The notes: generated from the sequence alone by a model not told the origin. Counted from the stretch's first letter, positions 50,816 to 60,040 are shown. The stretch is DNA of 64,000 nucleotides from Bacillus pumilus (GCF_038738535.1 NZ_CP046128.1:1116001-1180000); one strand, 5' to 3'. Made by a program: numbers and translations.

Positions 50816-51706
50816 TTAGTTTGTTTTTGATTTGAAAAAGTCTATCAGCCATTCAGATAGCTGCTGCTGTGCTTTACTGACAAATCGATCTGCATAATAA
50901 GTTAATTCTAAGTGACGAACAGGTGCCGGATCAGCAATAGGAATCGAAACAATATTTGGCCACGTCGAATGGTATTGCAGCAATCCTCGCGGCTGAATGG
51001 TTGCACCGATGCCGGCTTCAACCAGCTGCAATAATGAAGATGCGGACCCAACCTCCATGACAGTGTCTAGTTCAACACCCTGTTCTTTACATACGTCATC
51101 TACTAAATCCCTTCCTAGATATCCCTTCGGATACATGACCAAAGCATGCTGCATCAGCTCTTCCAATGTCACTTCACTCTTTTGGGCTAGATCACTTTCT
51201 GAATGAACAAATAATTCGTAGGGCTCACTTCCAAGTGGAATTTGAACGAGACGCTTATCCGCAGGCCCTCGCAGCCCGATGCCGAGATCCACTTTATGCG
51301 ACAGTACTTCTTCACGAACGTAGATCGTTGAATATGCTTTCAGATTGGTTTCAGGATAAAGTGTTTTAAATTCTACAAATAGCGGAACAAGCTGAAAGTC
51401 AAGATCGGAGGGGAGTACTGCAAGTCGAACGTTTCCTCGTTTTTCAGATAACAGTTCTTTCATCGCATTTTTCGCATCTCTTTCAGCTTGAAGCATTTTC
51501 ATACCATATTGATAAAGCAGAGAACCCGCTTCAGTTGCAACGACTTTTTTACCGATTCGATCAAAGAGCGGCATCCCAACTTCAGCTTCAAGCAGCCGGA
51601 TCTGCTGGCTTAATGTAGGCTGTGATATCCCTAATTGCTCAGCAGCTTTTGTGAAATGTAAATGGTCGAATACAGCCATGAAATATGTAATATGACGAGT
51701 ATCCAT
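50816..51706 (-). CDS. LysR-family regulator, divergent from an MFS transporter
   Basis: This is a 296-residue LysR regulator. The helix-turn-helix reads LHFTKAAEQLGISQPTLSQQIRLLEAEVG, and a C-terminal effector domain includes VGSASSLLQLVEAGIGATIQPRGL. It resembles the CynR/GltC type. It is divergent from the CynX-like transporter with a 127-nt AT-rich spacer, so it likely controls that gene. The GNAT remnant follows it directly. Confidence 0.88.
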   Translation of the reverse strand: MDTRHITYFMAVFDHLHFTKAAEQLGISQPTLSQQIRLLEAEVGMPLFDRIGKKVVATEAGSLLYQYGMKMLQAERDAKNAMKELLSEKRGNVRLAVLPSDLDFQLVPLFVEFKTLYPETNLKAYSTIYVREEVLSHKVDLGIGLRGPADKRLVQIPLGSEPYELFVHSESDLAQKSEVTLEELMQHALVMYPKGYLGRDLVDDVCKEQGVELDTVMEVGSASSLLQLVEAGIGATIQPRGLLQYHSTWPNIVSIPIADPAPVRHLELTYYADRFVSKAQQQLSEWLIDFFKSKTN

Positions 51707-51833
51707 TTGTCATCCTTTCATAAATAATAGTTTTTTACTATCATCATAATACGAATTATTGTATTGATCAATGAATGCGGCAGATTTATACTCAAAGTAA
51801 CTTCAACAAGATGAGAGAGGAAGAAGAGCATTG
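51707..51833. promoter_or_regulatory. Divergent LysR/MFS control region
   Basis: The region contains the dyad-like ATACGAATTATTGTAT and T-N11-A type elements around 51735-51770, as expected for LysR regulator binding. The exact operator is not defined. Confidence 0.4.
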
Positions 51834-52991
51834 ATGAAAAAAATATTTTATTTAGCCGCTTTATTTTTAGCTGCATTAAACTTGCGCCCAATCATTACGT
51901 CCGTGGCTTCTATGATGAGCATGATCCAAACAGACCTTGGAGTCAGTGCGCTGACAGCAAGTCTTCTAACCACTTTACCGGTCTTGTGCATGGGGGTGTT
52001 TGCACCTGTAGCAACTAAACTAAGCCGCCGTTTTGGTTTAGAGAGAACGCTTTTTTTCTCGATTCTTCTCATCACAATCGCTACTGGACTACGTGGGACG
52101 AGTCAAACGGTTGCCGTCCTTCTCATCACTGCATTTGCAGGAGGCGTTGGGATTAGCTTTGCAGGACCTTTATTGTCTAGTTTTATCAAAAAGTATTTTC
52201 CGAAAAGCCCGGGGATTGTGAGTGTCTATTCTATTTCGATGACGATTGGGGCAGCACTTGCTTCTGGCTTCACCATTCCGATATATCTTCGCAGTGAGCA
52301 TAACCTTCCGCTCGCCTTGTCTTGCTGGGCGGTTTTAGGGATGATCGCATTAATCTTATGGCTAGGGCTGGCTCGGAAAAAACAACAGGCTGATCATGCA
52401 GTTTTACCGCTAAGGCTGCCGCTGCGAAACAAAAAAGCCATTCAATTCACCTTGTTCTTTGGCTTTATGTCCAGCATGTTCTATTCGTTAACAGCATGGA
52501 TTTCACCCATCGCCCTTAGTTTTGGAAATAGTCCACAGTATGCCGCCATGCTGCTGACGATATTTACACTGATTCAGATTCCGGTGGCACTACTCGTTCC
52601 AGGAGTCGTCACTCGCTTAGGAAAACCGAAATTATTTCTGATTTTATGCAGCGTGTCAGAGCTGATCGGCCTTATTTTCCTTCTACTTCCAATGCCTATT
52701 TTGCCAGCCGTCATTTTTCTAGGGATTGGGGCAGGTGGATTATTTCCCTTAGCACTTATGCTGCCCATTATTGAGACGCGTACACCGGAGGAGGCTGGTA
52801 CATGGTCCGCTATGTCGCAGATGGGCGGATACATCATGGGCGGGTTTGGTCCGTTTTTCATTGGCTTGGTTTTCGATCTAAGCGGACATTTTCAAGCTTC
52901 CATTGTTGCAATGCTCGTCATTGTCTCATTGATGATTGGCGTTCAGTTATCAATGAAATTAGGTAGAAAAGAGGAAGATGTGTCGAGTTAA
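51834..52991 (+). CDS. MFS transporter of the CynX/NimT (cyanate transporter-like) family
   Basis: This is a 12-helix membrane transporter of 385 residues. The N-terminal AALFLAALNLRPIITSVA motif (NLRP) and GVFAPVATKLSRRFGLERTL are characteristic of CynX/NimT. The loop between helices 6 and 7 is short. GAGGAAGAAGAG precedes an in-frame TTG and this ATG. The substrate is unknown: cyanate, nitroimidazole and antibiotic efflux have been claimed for relatives. Confidence 0.88.
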   Translation: MKKIFYLAALFLAALNLRPIITSVASMMSMIQTDLGVSALTASLLTTLPVLCMGVFAPVATKLSRRFGLERTLFFSILLITIATGLRGTSQTVAVLLITAFAGGVGISFAGPLLSSFIKKYFPKSPGIVSVYSISMTIGAALASGFTIPIYLRSEHNLPLALSCWAVLGMIALILWLGLARKKQQADHAVLPLRLPLRNKKAIQFTLFFGFMSSMFYSLTAWISPIALSFGNSPQYAAMLLTIFTLIQIPVALLVPGVVTRLGKPKLFLILCSVSELIGLIFLLLPMPILPAVIFLGIGAGGLFPLALMLPIIETRTPEEAGTWSAMSQMGGYIMGGFGPFFIGLVFDLSGHFQASIVAMLVIVSLMIGVQLSMKLGRKEEDVSS

Positions 52992-53407
52992 ATCATGCAG
53001 CTTCACATTTCAATCAAAACGGGGAGGTTTTATTGCTTAAGAAGGGGAGCCTGGGGAGAGATACTGGGTGCTTGTTTATGATGGAACGTAAGGAATGTCT
53101 TCATTTTTCGCAGCCGCTTTTATAGCTTTTCTTTATTGAGTTTGCGCAATAATGGAATATTTCACAAAATAATAGAGTCACCTAAAGGAGGCAAGTATTG
53201 TCTCTCTTTTGTTGTTTTAGGAGTAAACACCAGTGATACTTTCATTTAACTAGAAATGCTATTGCTTTTTTGCTCGATTAAGAGTTTGATTATAATAGAG
53301 ACTGTAAAACAGAAGGCGATAGAATAATTCAGTATCATGAGCTCCAGTTATTTTTGCAAGATATGTTCCGAGAAAAATTTGCATAAAAAGAACTAGAGGT
53401 GAATAAT
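52992..53407. other. 416-nt intergenic region without a convincing gene
   Basis: A 30-codon frame starting TTG with GGGGAGG upstream (around 53030-53125, ending HFSQPLL) has no recognisable features. A promoter-like TTTGATTATAATAG lies at about 53286-53299, probably serving the next gene. Nothing else is seen. Confidence 0.4.
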
Positions 53408-53929
53408 ATGACAAGCTATGAGTCGAAAGACATTTTAAAGCAAGCAATCATGAAGACGTACAATCAATACGATGAAGAATTCAATATGATTCCAGAAGAA
53501 ATGAAAGATGATCGAATAGAGGATGTAAGCCGAACTCCTGCAGAAAATTTGGCCTATCAAGTTGGTTGGACAACCCTGCTGCTTCAATGGGAGCAACACG
53601 AAACTGAAGGAAAGGTTGTCCATACGCCAGCAGAAGGTTATAAATGGAATCAGCTTGGCACATTATATTCTCTTTTTAATGAGAAGTATGCCTGCCAATC
53701 ACTAGTCGCATTAAGAGCTCAGCTCAAACAGAATGTTTTAACTATTTGTGATATGTTGGATCGTATGAGTGAAGAAGAAGTGTTTGAACCTCATCAACGA
53801 AAATGGGCGGATGATGCGACAGCAAAGGCTGTTTGGCCAGTTTATAAATTTATTCATGTGAATACCGTTGCTCCTTTTAAAAATTTCCGTACTCAAATTC
53901 GTAAATGGAAACGATTAAAACAAGTATGA
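53408..53929 (+). CDS. ClbS/DfsB family four-helix-bundle protein
   Basis: This is a 173-residue DinB-like protein of the ClbS/DfsB (DUF1706) group. The conserved QVGWTTLLLQWEQ and EGYKWNQLGTLYSLFNEKY regions and the final VNTVAPFKNFRTQIRKWKR are visible. ClbS of E. coli protects against colibactin by acting on its cyclopropane; the Bacillus role is not known. The ATG at 53408 follows GAGGTG. Confidence 0.85.
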   Translation: MTSYESKDILKQAIMKTYNQYDEEFNMIPEEMKDDRIEDVSRTPAENLAYQVGWTTLLLQWEQHETEGKVVHTPAEGYKWNQLGTLYSLFNEKYACQSLVALRAQLKQNVLTICDMLDRMSEEEVFEPHQRKWADDATAKAVWPVYKFIHVNTVAPFKNFRTQIRKWKRLKQV

Positions 53930-54059
53930 CGTGAAGGATATACGATGTACATATTTCGTTAGAACTAAACTTGATTGTATCATCTTATTTCAGAGAGAAC
54001 AGGGGGCGCTGATTCGAGCCCAGTTATTCCTTCTTATCAAAATTACGATCACTCACATG

Positions 54060-54083
54060 GCTTCTTTACAGGAGCTTTTTTTC
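54060..54083 (+). terminator. Terminator upstream of the second rap gene
   Basis: GCTTC-TTTACA-GGAGC is followed by seven T. It has the same position and form as the one before the first rap gene. Confidence 0.75.
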
Positions 54084-54173
54084 TTATTTTTGCGGTTTCT
54101 TTTCGGTGTCGGACGATTCACAAAATGATAATATATGTCATTATAGGGAAAATAGAGGAAGGGGTAAGGGCGG

Positions 54174-55307
54174 ATGGAGAAAGTGCTTTCTTCTCACGTC
54201 GGCTTGAAAATCAATGAATGGTATTATCATATTCAAAGATTTAACGTACCGGACGCCGAGGCATATAAAGAAGAAATCAAATCAATGCTTGATCATATGG
54301 AAGAGAATCAGGATTTATTATTGTATTTCTCACTTATGGACTTCAGACATAAATTAATGCTTGATTACTTGAATCCTTTAGAAAATGGGAAAGAGCGGGC
54401 GAACTTTAGGGAACTCGCAATGAAGATCAAAAGGGATCAAGAGAAATTAACAGGATTGCTCGAGTATTACTTCAATTTTTTCTACGGCATGTACGAATTT
54501 GAAAACTACGAATACCTCAATGCGATTACCTTCTATAAGCGGGCAGAAAAAAAGCTGTCTCTTGTCAGCGACGATATTGAACGTGCCGAGTTCAATTACA
54601 AGATGGCAGAAATCTATTACCACATGAAACAAACCCATATGTCGATGCACCATATCGCACAGGCAATAGAATGTTATCGAGAAAAAGATACATACACAGT
54701 AAGAGAAATCCAATGTTCTTTTGTCATTGGATTAAACTATATAGATATGGGCTGCCCCGAAAAAGCAATACCCCATTTTCAACACGCACTAGAAAAAGCC
54801 GCCGACAACTCAACAAAACGATTAAAAGGATCAGCACTTTATAATTTAGGGTTGAGTTATTTTCATAACAATGATCTTTCAACTGCAATTAAATATTTTA
54901 ATGAATCTATTCATTCGTTTAAAGAACAGGGATATGAGCATTTAAATAAAATTCTTGATCCGCTGGTCATGTTGACAAAATCATATTTTAAAAATGATCA
55001 GAGAGATTTAGGTTTATATGCATTAAACTATGGACTTGAATTAGCTGAAAAATTAAAGGATGATATTTTTATCAATACATTCGTTATGTTGAGATCACTT
55101 TATATTGATAACAATGAAAATCGTATAAAAGAGTCAATGGCTTATTTGGAATCAAAGTCTTTTTTTGCAAATCTTGAAGATTTAGCGAAAGATGCAGTGA
55201 AGCATTATAATAAAGCAGGAGATATAGAACGCTCAAACGAATTTTATGAGAAGATTCTATATTTCCAACACCAAATTAAAAGGGGAGACTGTCTTTATGA
55301 AATTTAA
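54174..55307 (+). CDS. rap: Rap family response-regulator phosphatase/inhibitor (second)
   Basis: This is a 377-residue TPR protein. It begins MEKVLSSHVGLKINEWYYHI, almost the same as the first Rap. TPR-like repeats include CPEKAIPHFQHALEKAADN and NDLSTAIKYFNESIHSFKE. The upstream region also resembles that of the first rap gene, including TTGCGG at about 54100, a ComA-box-like half-site. The 3' end overlaps phr by 11 nt. The two Raps are paralogues from a duplication, with divergent Phr peptides. Confidence 0.92.
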   Translation: MEKVLSSHVGLKINEWYYHIQRFNVPDAEAYKEEIKSMLDHMEENQDLLLYFSLMDFRHKLMLDYLNPLENGKERANFRELAMKIKRDQEKLTGLLEYYFNFFYGMYEFENYEYLNAITFYKRAEKKLSLVSDDIERAEFNYKMAEIYYHMKQTHMSMHHIAQAIECYREKDTYTVREIQCSFVIGLNYIDMGCPEKAIPHFQHALEKAADNSTKRLKGSALYNLGLSYFHNNDLSTAIKYFNESIHSFKEQGYEHLNKILDPLVMLTKSYFKNDQRDLGLYALNYGLELAEKLKDDIFINTFVMLRSLYIDNNENRIKESMAYLESKSFFANLEDLAKDAVKHYNKAGDIERSNEFYEKILYFQHQIKRGDCLYEI

Positions 55308-55428
55308 GTCAGTAGCAACCGTATTAATAATTGTCAGTGTGTTAGGTGCTTTTAGTTATGTTTCATCAAACGATATCCATAATGAAGCCCAAAGAGGACA
55401 TACATCAAGTATCGGTTATTTTGCTTAA
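55297..55428 (+). CDS. phr: Phr precursor with QRGHT
   Basis: This is a 43-residue precursor with a basic start and hydrophobic core (MKFKSVATVLIIVSVLGAF). The tail contains QRGHT at residues 32-36, similar to ERGMT (PhrC) and QRGMI (PhrF). The motif is not at the C-terminus: SSIGYFA follows, so processing on both sides would be needed. AGGGGAG precedes the ATG inside the end of rap. Confidence 0.82.
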   Translation: MKFKSVATVLIIVSVLGAFSYVSSNDIHNEAQRGHTSSIGYFA

Positions 55429-55431
55429 ACT

Positions 55432-55459
55432 TAAAAAGCCTGTTCAATGGCTTTTTTTA
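55432..55459 (+). terminator. Terminator of the second rap-phr pair
   Basis: AAAAGCC / GGCTTTT with loop TGTTCAAT is followed by T. Confidence 0.8.
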
Positions 55460-55674
55460 TTTAATTGTCGCTTTTCTCAATGTTAAGTCTTCAGAAAAAG
55501 CAACTAGGCGGACAATGTCCGTTCTTTTTTGTTTTAAAAGATTGAAATCTTGTTATGTTTTTCCATCATACATTCAATTATTTTTAATCACCTGCTGTAT
55601 TATATTTTAAAGGATGTTACCGTTGTATGTAAGGAATGATTGGCCAATCTTCCAATAAGAGTTGGAGGGAAATC

Positions 55675-56133
55675 ATGAATTGCAAAATTGAAATATTAAG
55701 CAATATGAAGATGGTGTATATGAGAAATATAGGACCATATGGAAGCAAAAAGAATATAGAGATGATGAAGCATTTTAAAAAATGGATCAACCAACATCAA
55801 TTAAATGATGAATTAAAGAAACATGGCATATACGGTGTTCCTCAAGATGATCCTGCAAGGACTTTACCTGGAAAATGCAGATATGACCTCATGATCATGA
55901 CAAATAGAGATTTCTCAAATAATCAAATGGTTCAGACTGGTTATTTTGAAGGAGGAAAGTATGCTGTTTTTACAGTGACGCATACAACTGAAAAAGTGAA
56001 TTTGTTTTGGTGTCAATTACCTGACTATATTCAGAACAATCAATTGAACATGCGTCAAGCCCCTATTATAGAGCGATATAGAGAAGAGGAAGGCGAAGAT
56101 AAGGTGTGTGAATTCTTACTGCCTATCTTTTAG
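55675..56133 (+). CDS. GyrI-like / effector-binding domain protein
   Basis: This is a 152-residue protein of the SbmC/GyrI-like AraC effector-binding fold. It has MKMVYMRNIGPYG at the N-terminus (the V-x-x-R-x-x-G-P-Y signature), YDLMIMTNRDF and the C-terminal FEGGKYAVFTVTHTTEKVN. No DNA-binding part is present. Such proteins bind small toxic molecules or gyrase. The ATG at 55675 follows TTGGAGGG. Confidence 0.85.
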   Translation: MNCKIEILSNMKMVYMRNIGPYGSKKNIEMMKHFKKWINQHQLNDELKKHGIYGVPQDDPARTLPGKCRYDLMIMTNRDFSNNQMVQTGYFEGGKYAVFTVTHTTEKVNLFWCQLPDYIQNNQLNMRQAPIIERYREEEGEDKVCEFLLPIF

Positions 56134-56154
56134 ACAATTTATCGAACGTCAATG

Positions 56155-56181
56155 AAAACAGACCTTTATGGTCTGTTTTTA
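56155..56181 (+). terminator. Terminator of the GyrI-like gene
   Basis: AAAACAGACC-TTTAT-GGTCTGTTTT forms a clear stem. Confidence 0.88.
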
Positions 56182-56266
56182 TGGTTAAATCATCTAGGAC
56201 TCGTTGCTTCAAATGCTATACTAAGGCTAAACTATAAATGAAGGGTCATGATAGGAGGAGCATTGT

Positions 56267-56899
56267 GTGATATTCATCATAGGCATTGTCATTGCTTTTA
56301 TGATTGCTATTTTAGGTTTTACTGTTTTCGTAGAAGTAGGAAATGGACTGGGGACGGCTCTCAGCATCATCGGAGGACTGGTCATTTTATTCATAGCCGG
56401 TAGATTACAAAGACGAAAAGAACAGAATGATCCCAACATATTATTAGATAAGATGATGATGTTTTTTCACGAAGATGGATTTCAGGCATCTGCATATATC
56501 TTTTCAGAGCAGGTTGATAAGGGATTTGCGATTGATGATGAGCTAGAGAAAATGCGCTTTATTGAACATCAACCTGGCGGGTCATCTAGAAAATATAGAT
56601 TTGCAGTCACTGAGCTTTCCTTGAAAGATTTGAAACAAGTTGAGATATTAGAAGATGGTGTGCCGATTGATTATTCAGCTGAGAGTGATGATAAAGAAGA
56701 GGTCTCGACGCTTGAATTAAGATTAACTATGAATGATCAAGAATCATCAACGATCACGATCAACTTCTTGCAATTTGATGGACCTGTTCGTAAAAGCAAC
56801 GCTCAATACTTAACTGAACGGGAAAATTTGCAGGAGATTTATCATGATATTGATGCAATGATGAAATCTGCGGATGAAATTGAATATCATCGCTCATAG
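56267..56899 (+). CDS. Hypothetical membrane protein
   Basis: This is a 210-residue protein starting at GTG with GGAGGAG upstream. Two N-terminal helices (IFIIGIVIAFMIAILGFTVF and TALSIIGGLVILFIAG) are followed by an acidic cytoplasmic domain of about 160 residues. I do not recognise the family. It is a single gene with its own terminator. Confidence 0.75.
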   Translation: MIFIIGIVIAFMIAILGFTVFVEVGNGLGTALSIIGGLVILFIAGRLQRRKEQNDPNILLDKMMMFFHEDGFQASAYIFSEQVDKGFAIDDELEKMRFIEHQPGGSSRKYRFAVTELSLKDLKQVEILEDGVPIDYSAESDDKEEVSTLELRLTMNDQESSTITINFLQFDGPVRKSNAQYLTERENLQEIYHDIDAMMKSADEIEYHRS

Positions 56900-56936
56900 A
56901 GAAGAAATCACAGTTTGATGTGGTTTCTTTTTTTTA
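56900..56936 (+). terminator. Terminator of the hypothetical membrane protein gene
   Basis: GAAATCAC / GTGGTTTC is followed by eight T. Confidence 0.8.
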
Positions 56937-57066
56937 TGTGTACCCAAGAAAAGCTGGTCCGGTCATTGTAGTTGAATGTTTTTCTCAAAAATGAATAAAG
57001 ATAGACTAGACGCGAAAGCGAACATGAAGATAGAAAGAACTCTCATGTGATGAGGAGGAAAAATAA

Positions 57067-58248
57067 ATGAAAAAGCTTTGCAGGGAAGTTTGGATCGAAG
57101 TCAACCTTGACGCGATTAAAAGAAATATCGGGGCCATTCAAGCGCATATTCCGAGGAAAAGTAAGATCATGGCTGTCGTGAAGGCGAATGCTTATGGACA
57201 CGGTTCAGTGGAGGTAGCGCGGCAGGCACTGGAAAGCGGTGCGACGGAGCTCGCAGTTGCTAGTTTGGAGGAAGGCATTGTATTGCGAAGAGCAAAAATT
57301 GAAGCGCCGATTTTGGTTCTTGGATTTACCCCGCTAGATTGTGTGAAAAGGGCTGCGGCCTGGAGAATTGACCTCTCCGGCCTTCGAGAAGACTGGATTG
57401 TTGAAGCAAATGAGATCTTAGCGGAAGAAGATAGTCAGCGCCGGCTTGGGATTCATGTCAATGTCGACACAGGGATGGGGCGATTAGGTGTACGAACGAA
57501 GGAAGAGCTGTTAGGAGTGGTGGAAGCACTTGAAAAGAGTGGAAATCTTAGATGGGACGGGATTTTTACGCATTTCTCCACTGCAGATGAGCCTGACCCT
57601 GATTTCACGCTGCTGCAGCACAGCATTTTTATTGATTTTCTTCGGTTTTTGAAAAAACAAGGAATTAAGCTGCCGACCGTACATATGAACAATACAGCGG
57701 CTGCCATCGCGTTCCCTGAATTTAGCGCCGATATGATTCGGCTGGGCATCGGGCTATATGGGCTGTATCCCTCGCAATACATTGAAAGCTTAGACGCTGT
57801 TCAGCTAGAGCCCGCTCTCAGTTTAAAAGCAAGGATTGCGTTCGTGAAGGAAATGGTGACAGAGCCAAGGACCGTCAGCTATGGTGCAACTTATGTAGCA
57901 AAACCTGATGAAATCATTGCCACCATACCGATCGGTTACGCAGATGGGTACTCACGTGCTTTATCAAATCGGGGATTTATGCTTTTCCGCGGCAAACGAA
58001 TGCCGATTGCTGGCCGAGTCACAATGGATATGACGATGATCAGTTTAGGAGAAATGAAAGCAAAGCAAGGCGAGGAAGTCGTCATATATGGTCGTCAAAA
58101 AGACGGAGAAATTTCTGTTGATGAAATTGCTGAAATGCTCAATACAATCAACTACGAAGTCATCGCCACCTTAAGCCGCCGCGTCCCAAGGTTTTATCGT
58201 CGAGGCGGAAAGATTATTAAAATATCGACGCCGGTGATGTATGTGTGA
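57067..58248 (+). CDS. alr: Alanine racemase (second, YncD-like)
   Basis: This PLP enzyme interconverts L- and D-alanine. The product is 393 residues. The PLP lysine motif is VVKANAYGHGSVEVA near residue 39, and the catalytic tyrosine is in SYGATYVAKPDE at about 275. Also present are HVNVDTGMGRLG and RLGIGLYGLYPS. B. subtilis has a main Alr and the sporulation-associated YncD; the length fits YncD. GAGGAGG precedes the ATG. It stands alone. Confidence 0.92.
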   Translation: MKKLCREVWIEVNLDAIKRNIGAIQAHIPRKSKIMAVVKANAYGHGSVEVARQALESGATELAVASLEEGIVLRRAKIEAPILVLGFTPLDCVKRAAAWRIDLSGLREDWIVEANEILAEEDSQRRLGIHVNVDTGMGRLGVRTKEELLGVVEALEKSGNLRWDGIFTHFSTADEPDPDFTLLQHSIFIDFLRFLKKQGIKLPTVHMNNTAAAIAFPEFSADMIRLGIGLYGLYPSQYIESLDAVQLEPALSLKARIAFVKEMVTEPRTVSYGATYVAKPDEIIATIPIGYADGYSRALSNRGFMLFRGKRMPIAGRVTMDMTMISLGEMKAKQGEEVVIYGRQKDGEISVDEIAEMLNTINYEVIATLSRRVPRFYRRGGKIIKISTPVMYV

Positions 58249-58346
58249 GGGGAAATAGAGGGAAATGCTTATTATGATAAAAATTAAATTTTATTACAAA
58301 TATGTCGATAAAAGGAGGGAAATTCAAGATATGGGGGAAAGAAACG

Positions 58347-59840
58347 ATGAAAAAAGGATTATTGTTAGTGCTTTTGACCATTTTTATGATGGTTACAATT
58401 CATCCGTTAAAAGCTCATGCAGCAGAGACAAATGGCTGGACGAAGCGAGCGGACTTACCAGAAGAGAGACTTCATTCTAGTTCCGCAGTAGTAGATGGAA
58501 AGATTTTTGTTTTTGGGGGAAGTAGTGAAAAATCACATAGTAATAAAAATACCTACATGTATGATCCTCACAAAAATGAGTGGATCTCAAAAGCTGATAT
58601 GCCAAGAGAAAGAACAGATAGCGCGGCAGTGGCGATAGGTAAAAAAGTATATGTCATTGGAGGAGCATATCAAGATAGCACAAAAACGATTGATATTTAT
58701 GATACAGAATCCGATACATGGTCGGAAAAACCAATCCTAATACCAACTTTTGCTGTGACAAATGGAGATATTATTGCGACTGGAGAAAACGGAAAAATTT
58801 ATATTCTTGCAACGAGTAAAAGTCCTCATCAAGAACATAATTTTTACAGTTATGATACAAAAACGGATAAATGGCAACAATTAAAAATGTTTCCTCAGAG
58901 TTTTACTGGGATGTCTATGTCAGAAGTCATTAACAATAAAATTTATGCTACAGGCGGATATAGAGGAACCCAAAATACCCAAATATATGAATATAACATT
59001 GAAACAAATCAGTGGGTACGAACAAAATCAAAGTTGGAGTTTTATCAAGTAGGAGCAGCGTTTACAACATATCAGGGAAAATTATTTATGGTAGGCGGTC
59101 AGCATAGCGTTGACAGATCCAGCCCAATATTACCATATACACAGTATTATGATGTGGATTCTAATTCTGTAAAAAAAAGTATAAATGAATTGCCTGAAGC
59201 TAGAGTTGGATCAAGTGCTGTAACACTTGATGGGATGATATATATCATAGGTGGAAGGAATTTCAAAGAATATTATAATTTTAAATACGTTAAAAGCAAC
59301 TTCAAATCAGTAATCTCTATCTCATTAAAAGACTTGCAAATTGCTGAAGGTGAAACAAAGCCAGACGATGGTTCAGCAGAAGAACCGAAAGATCAGGACG
59401 GAACAAAGCCTGATGACGGAACAACAGAAGAACCGAAAGATCAGGACGGAACAAAGCCTGATGACGGAACAACAGAAGAACCGAAAGATCAGGACGGGAC
59501 AAAGCCAGGTGATGGTACAACAGAAGAACCAAAAGATCAAGATGGAACAAAACCAGATGATGGAACAAGCGAAGAACCGAAAGATCAAGACGGAACAAAA
59601 CCTGGTGAAGAAGCATCAAAAGGTATACTTTCAATTACCATGATAAACGGACTGCAAAAGGATTATTTGCTATCAACGAAAGAAATCAACGATTTTCTTA
59701 ACTGGTATAAAGAAAGAAGCTTTGGAATTGGTATGAACTTCTATGAAATCAATGATGAACACAATAAAGGTCCTTTCGCAAGTAAGAAGGATTATGTGGT
59801 GTATCCAAATATCTTAATGTTTGATATCAAGCAATACTGA
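58347..59840 (+). CDS. Secreted Kelch-repeat protein with acidic repeat linker
   Basis: This is a 497-residue exported protein. The signal peptide MKKGLLLVLLTIFMMVTIH ends near AHAAE. A Kelch beta-propeller follows (residues about 30-325), with blades such as VDGKIFVFGGSSEK and GKKVYVIGGAYQDS. An acidic linker is made of five 16-residue repeats, TKPDDGTTEEPKDQDG (59355-59594). A C-terminal domain of about 75 residues has SITMINGLQKDYLLSTKEIN. GGGGGAAAG precedes the ATG. It may bind polysaccharide or surface components; the function is unknown. Confidence 0.85.
   Translation: MKKGLLLVLLTIFMMVTIHPLKAHAAETNGWTKRADLPEERLHSSSAVVDGKIFVFGGSSEKSHSNKNTYMYDPHKNEWISKADMPRERTDSAAVAIGKKVYVIGGAYQDSTKTIDIYDTESDTWSEKPILIPTFAVTNGDIIATGENGKIYILATSKSPHQEHNFYSYDTKTDKWQQLKMFPQSFTGMSMSEVINNKIYATGGYRGTQNTQIYEYNIETNQWVRTKSKLEFYQVGAAFTTYQGKLFMVGGQHSVDRSSPILPYTQYYDVDSNSVKKSINELPEARVGSSAVTLDGMIYIIGGRNFKEYYNFKYVKSNFKSVISISLKDLQIAEGETKPDDGSAEEPKDQDGTKPDDGTTEEPKDQDGTKPDDGTTEEPKDQDGTKPGDGTTEEPKDQDGTKPDDGTSEEPKDQDGTKPGEEASKGILSITMINGLQKDYLLSTKEINDFLNWYKERSFGIGMNFYEINDEHNKGPFASKKDYVVYPNILMFDIKQY
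59355..59594 (+). repeat. Tandem repeat, 5 x 48 bp, in the Kelch gene
   Basis: Five in-frame copies of a 48-bp unit encode TKPDDGTTEEPKDQDG with small changes; units 2 and 3 are nearly identical. It is likely to vary in copy number between strains. Confidence 0.92.
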
Positions 59841-59859
59841 TATCATAAAACGATAGAGC

Positions 59860-59891
59860 TGCTGATTATAGATCAGCAGCTTTTGTTTTTA
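59860..59891 (+). terminator. Terminator of the Kelch gene
   Basis: GAGCTGCTGA / TCAGCAGCTT is followed by T-rich sequence. Confidence 0.88.
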
Positions 59892-59953
59892 TAGGATTGT
59901 TAAAATTAGGATTAACGTCATGAGAAAAATGCGATATTTTTTTAAAAATCTGC

Positions 59954-59980
59954 TAAACATCCTATAAACACGTCCGATAA
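59954..59980 (+). promoter_or_regulatory. Sigma-D promoter of the first flagellin gene
   Basis: TAAA (59954-59957), a 15-nt spacer and TCCGATAA (59973-59980) match the motility sigma consensus TAAA-N15-GCCGATAT. Confidence 0.88.
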
Positions 59981-60024
59981 TAGAATTGTCAGGGTTGATA
60001 AGCCCTAGAATAACGGACTTTTTT

Positions 60025-60040
60025 CAGACAAGGACGTCTG
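60025..60040 (+). promoter_or_regulatory. CsrA-type hairpin in the first flagellin leader
   Basis: CAGAC-AAGGAC-GTCTG places GGA in a six-base loop, the preferred CsrA site. The ribosome site ATGGAGG downstream offers a second GGA. The layout agrees with the hag leader of B. subtilis, where CsrA blocks translation. Confidence 0.72.

Noticed and set aside
59355-59594. Possible CRISPR-like array
   Set aside because: The repeats are contiguous without spacers and are in-frame coding; no cas genes are near.
59317-59643. Several long frames in both strands over the Kelch linker
   Set aside because: They exist only because a 48-bp unit is a multiple of three and repeats; the composition is unnatural (leucine/valine or methionine/lysine runs) and the Kelch frame explains the region.
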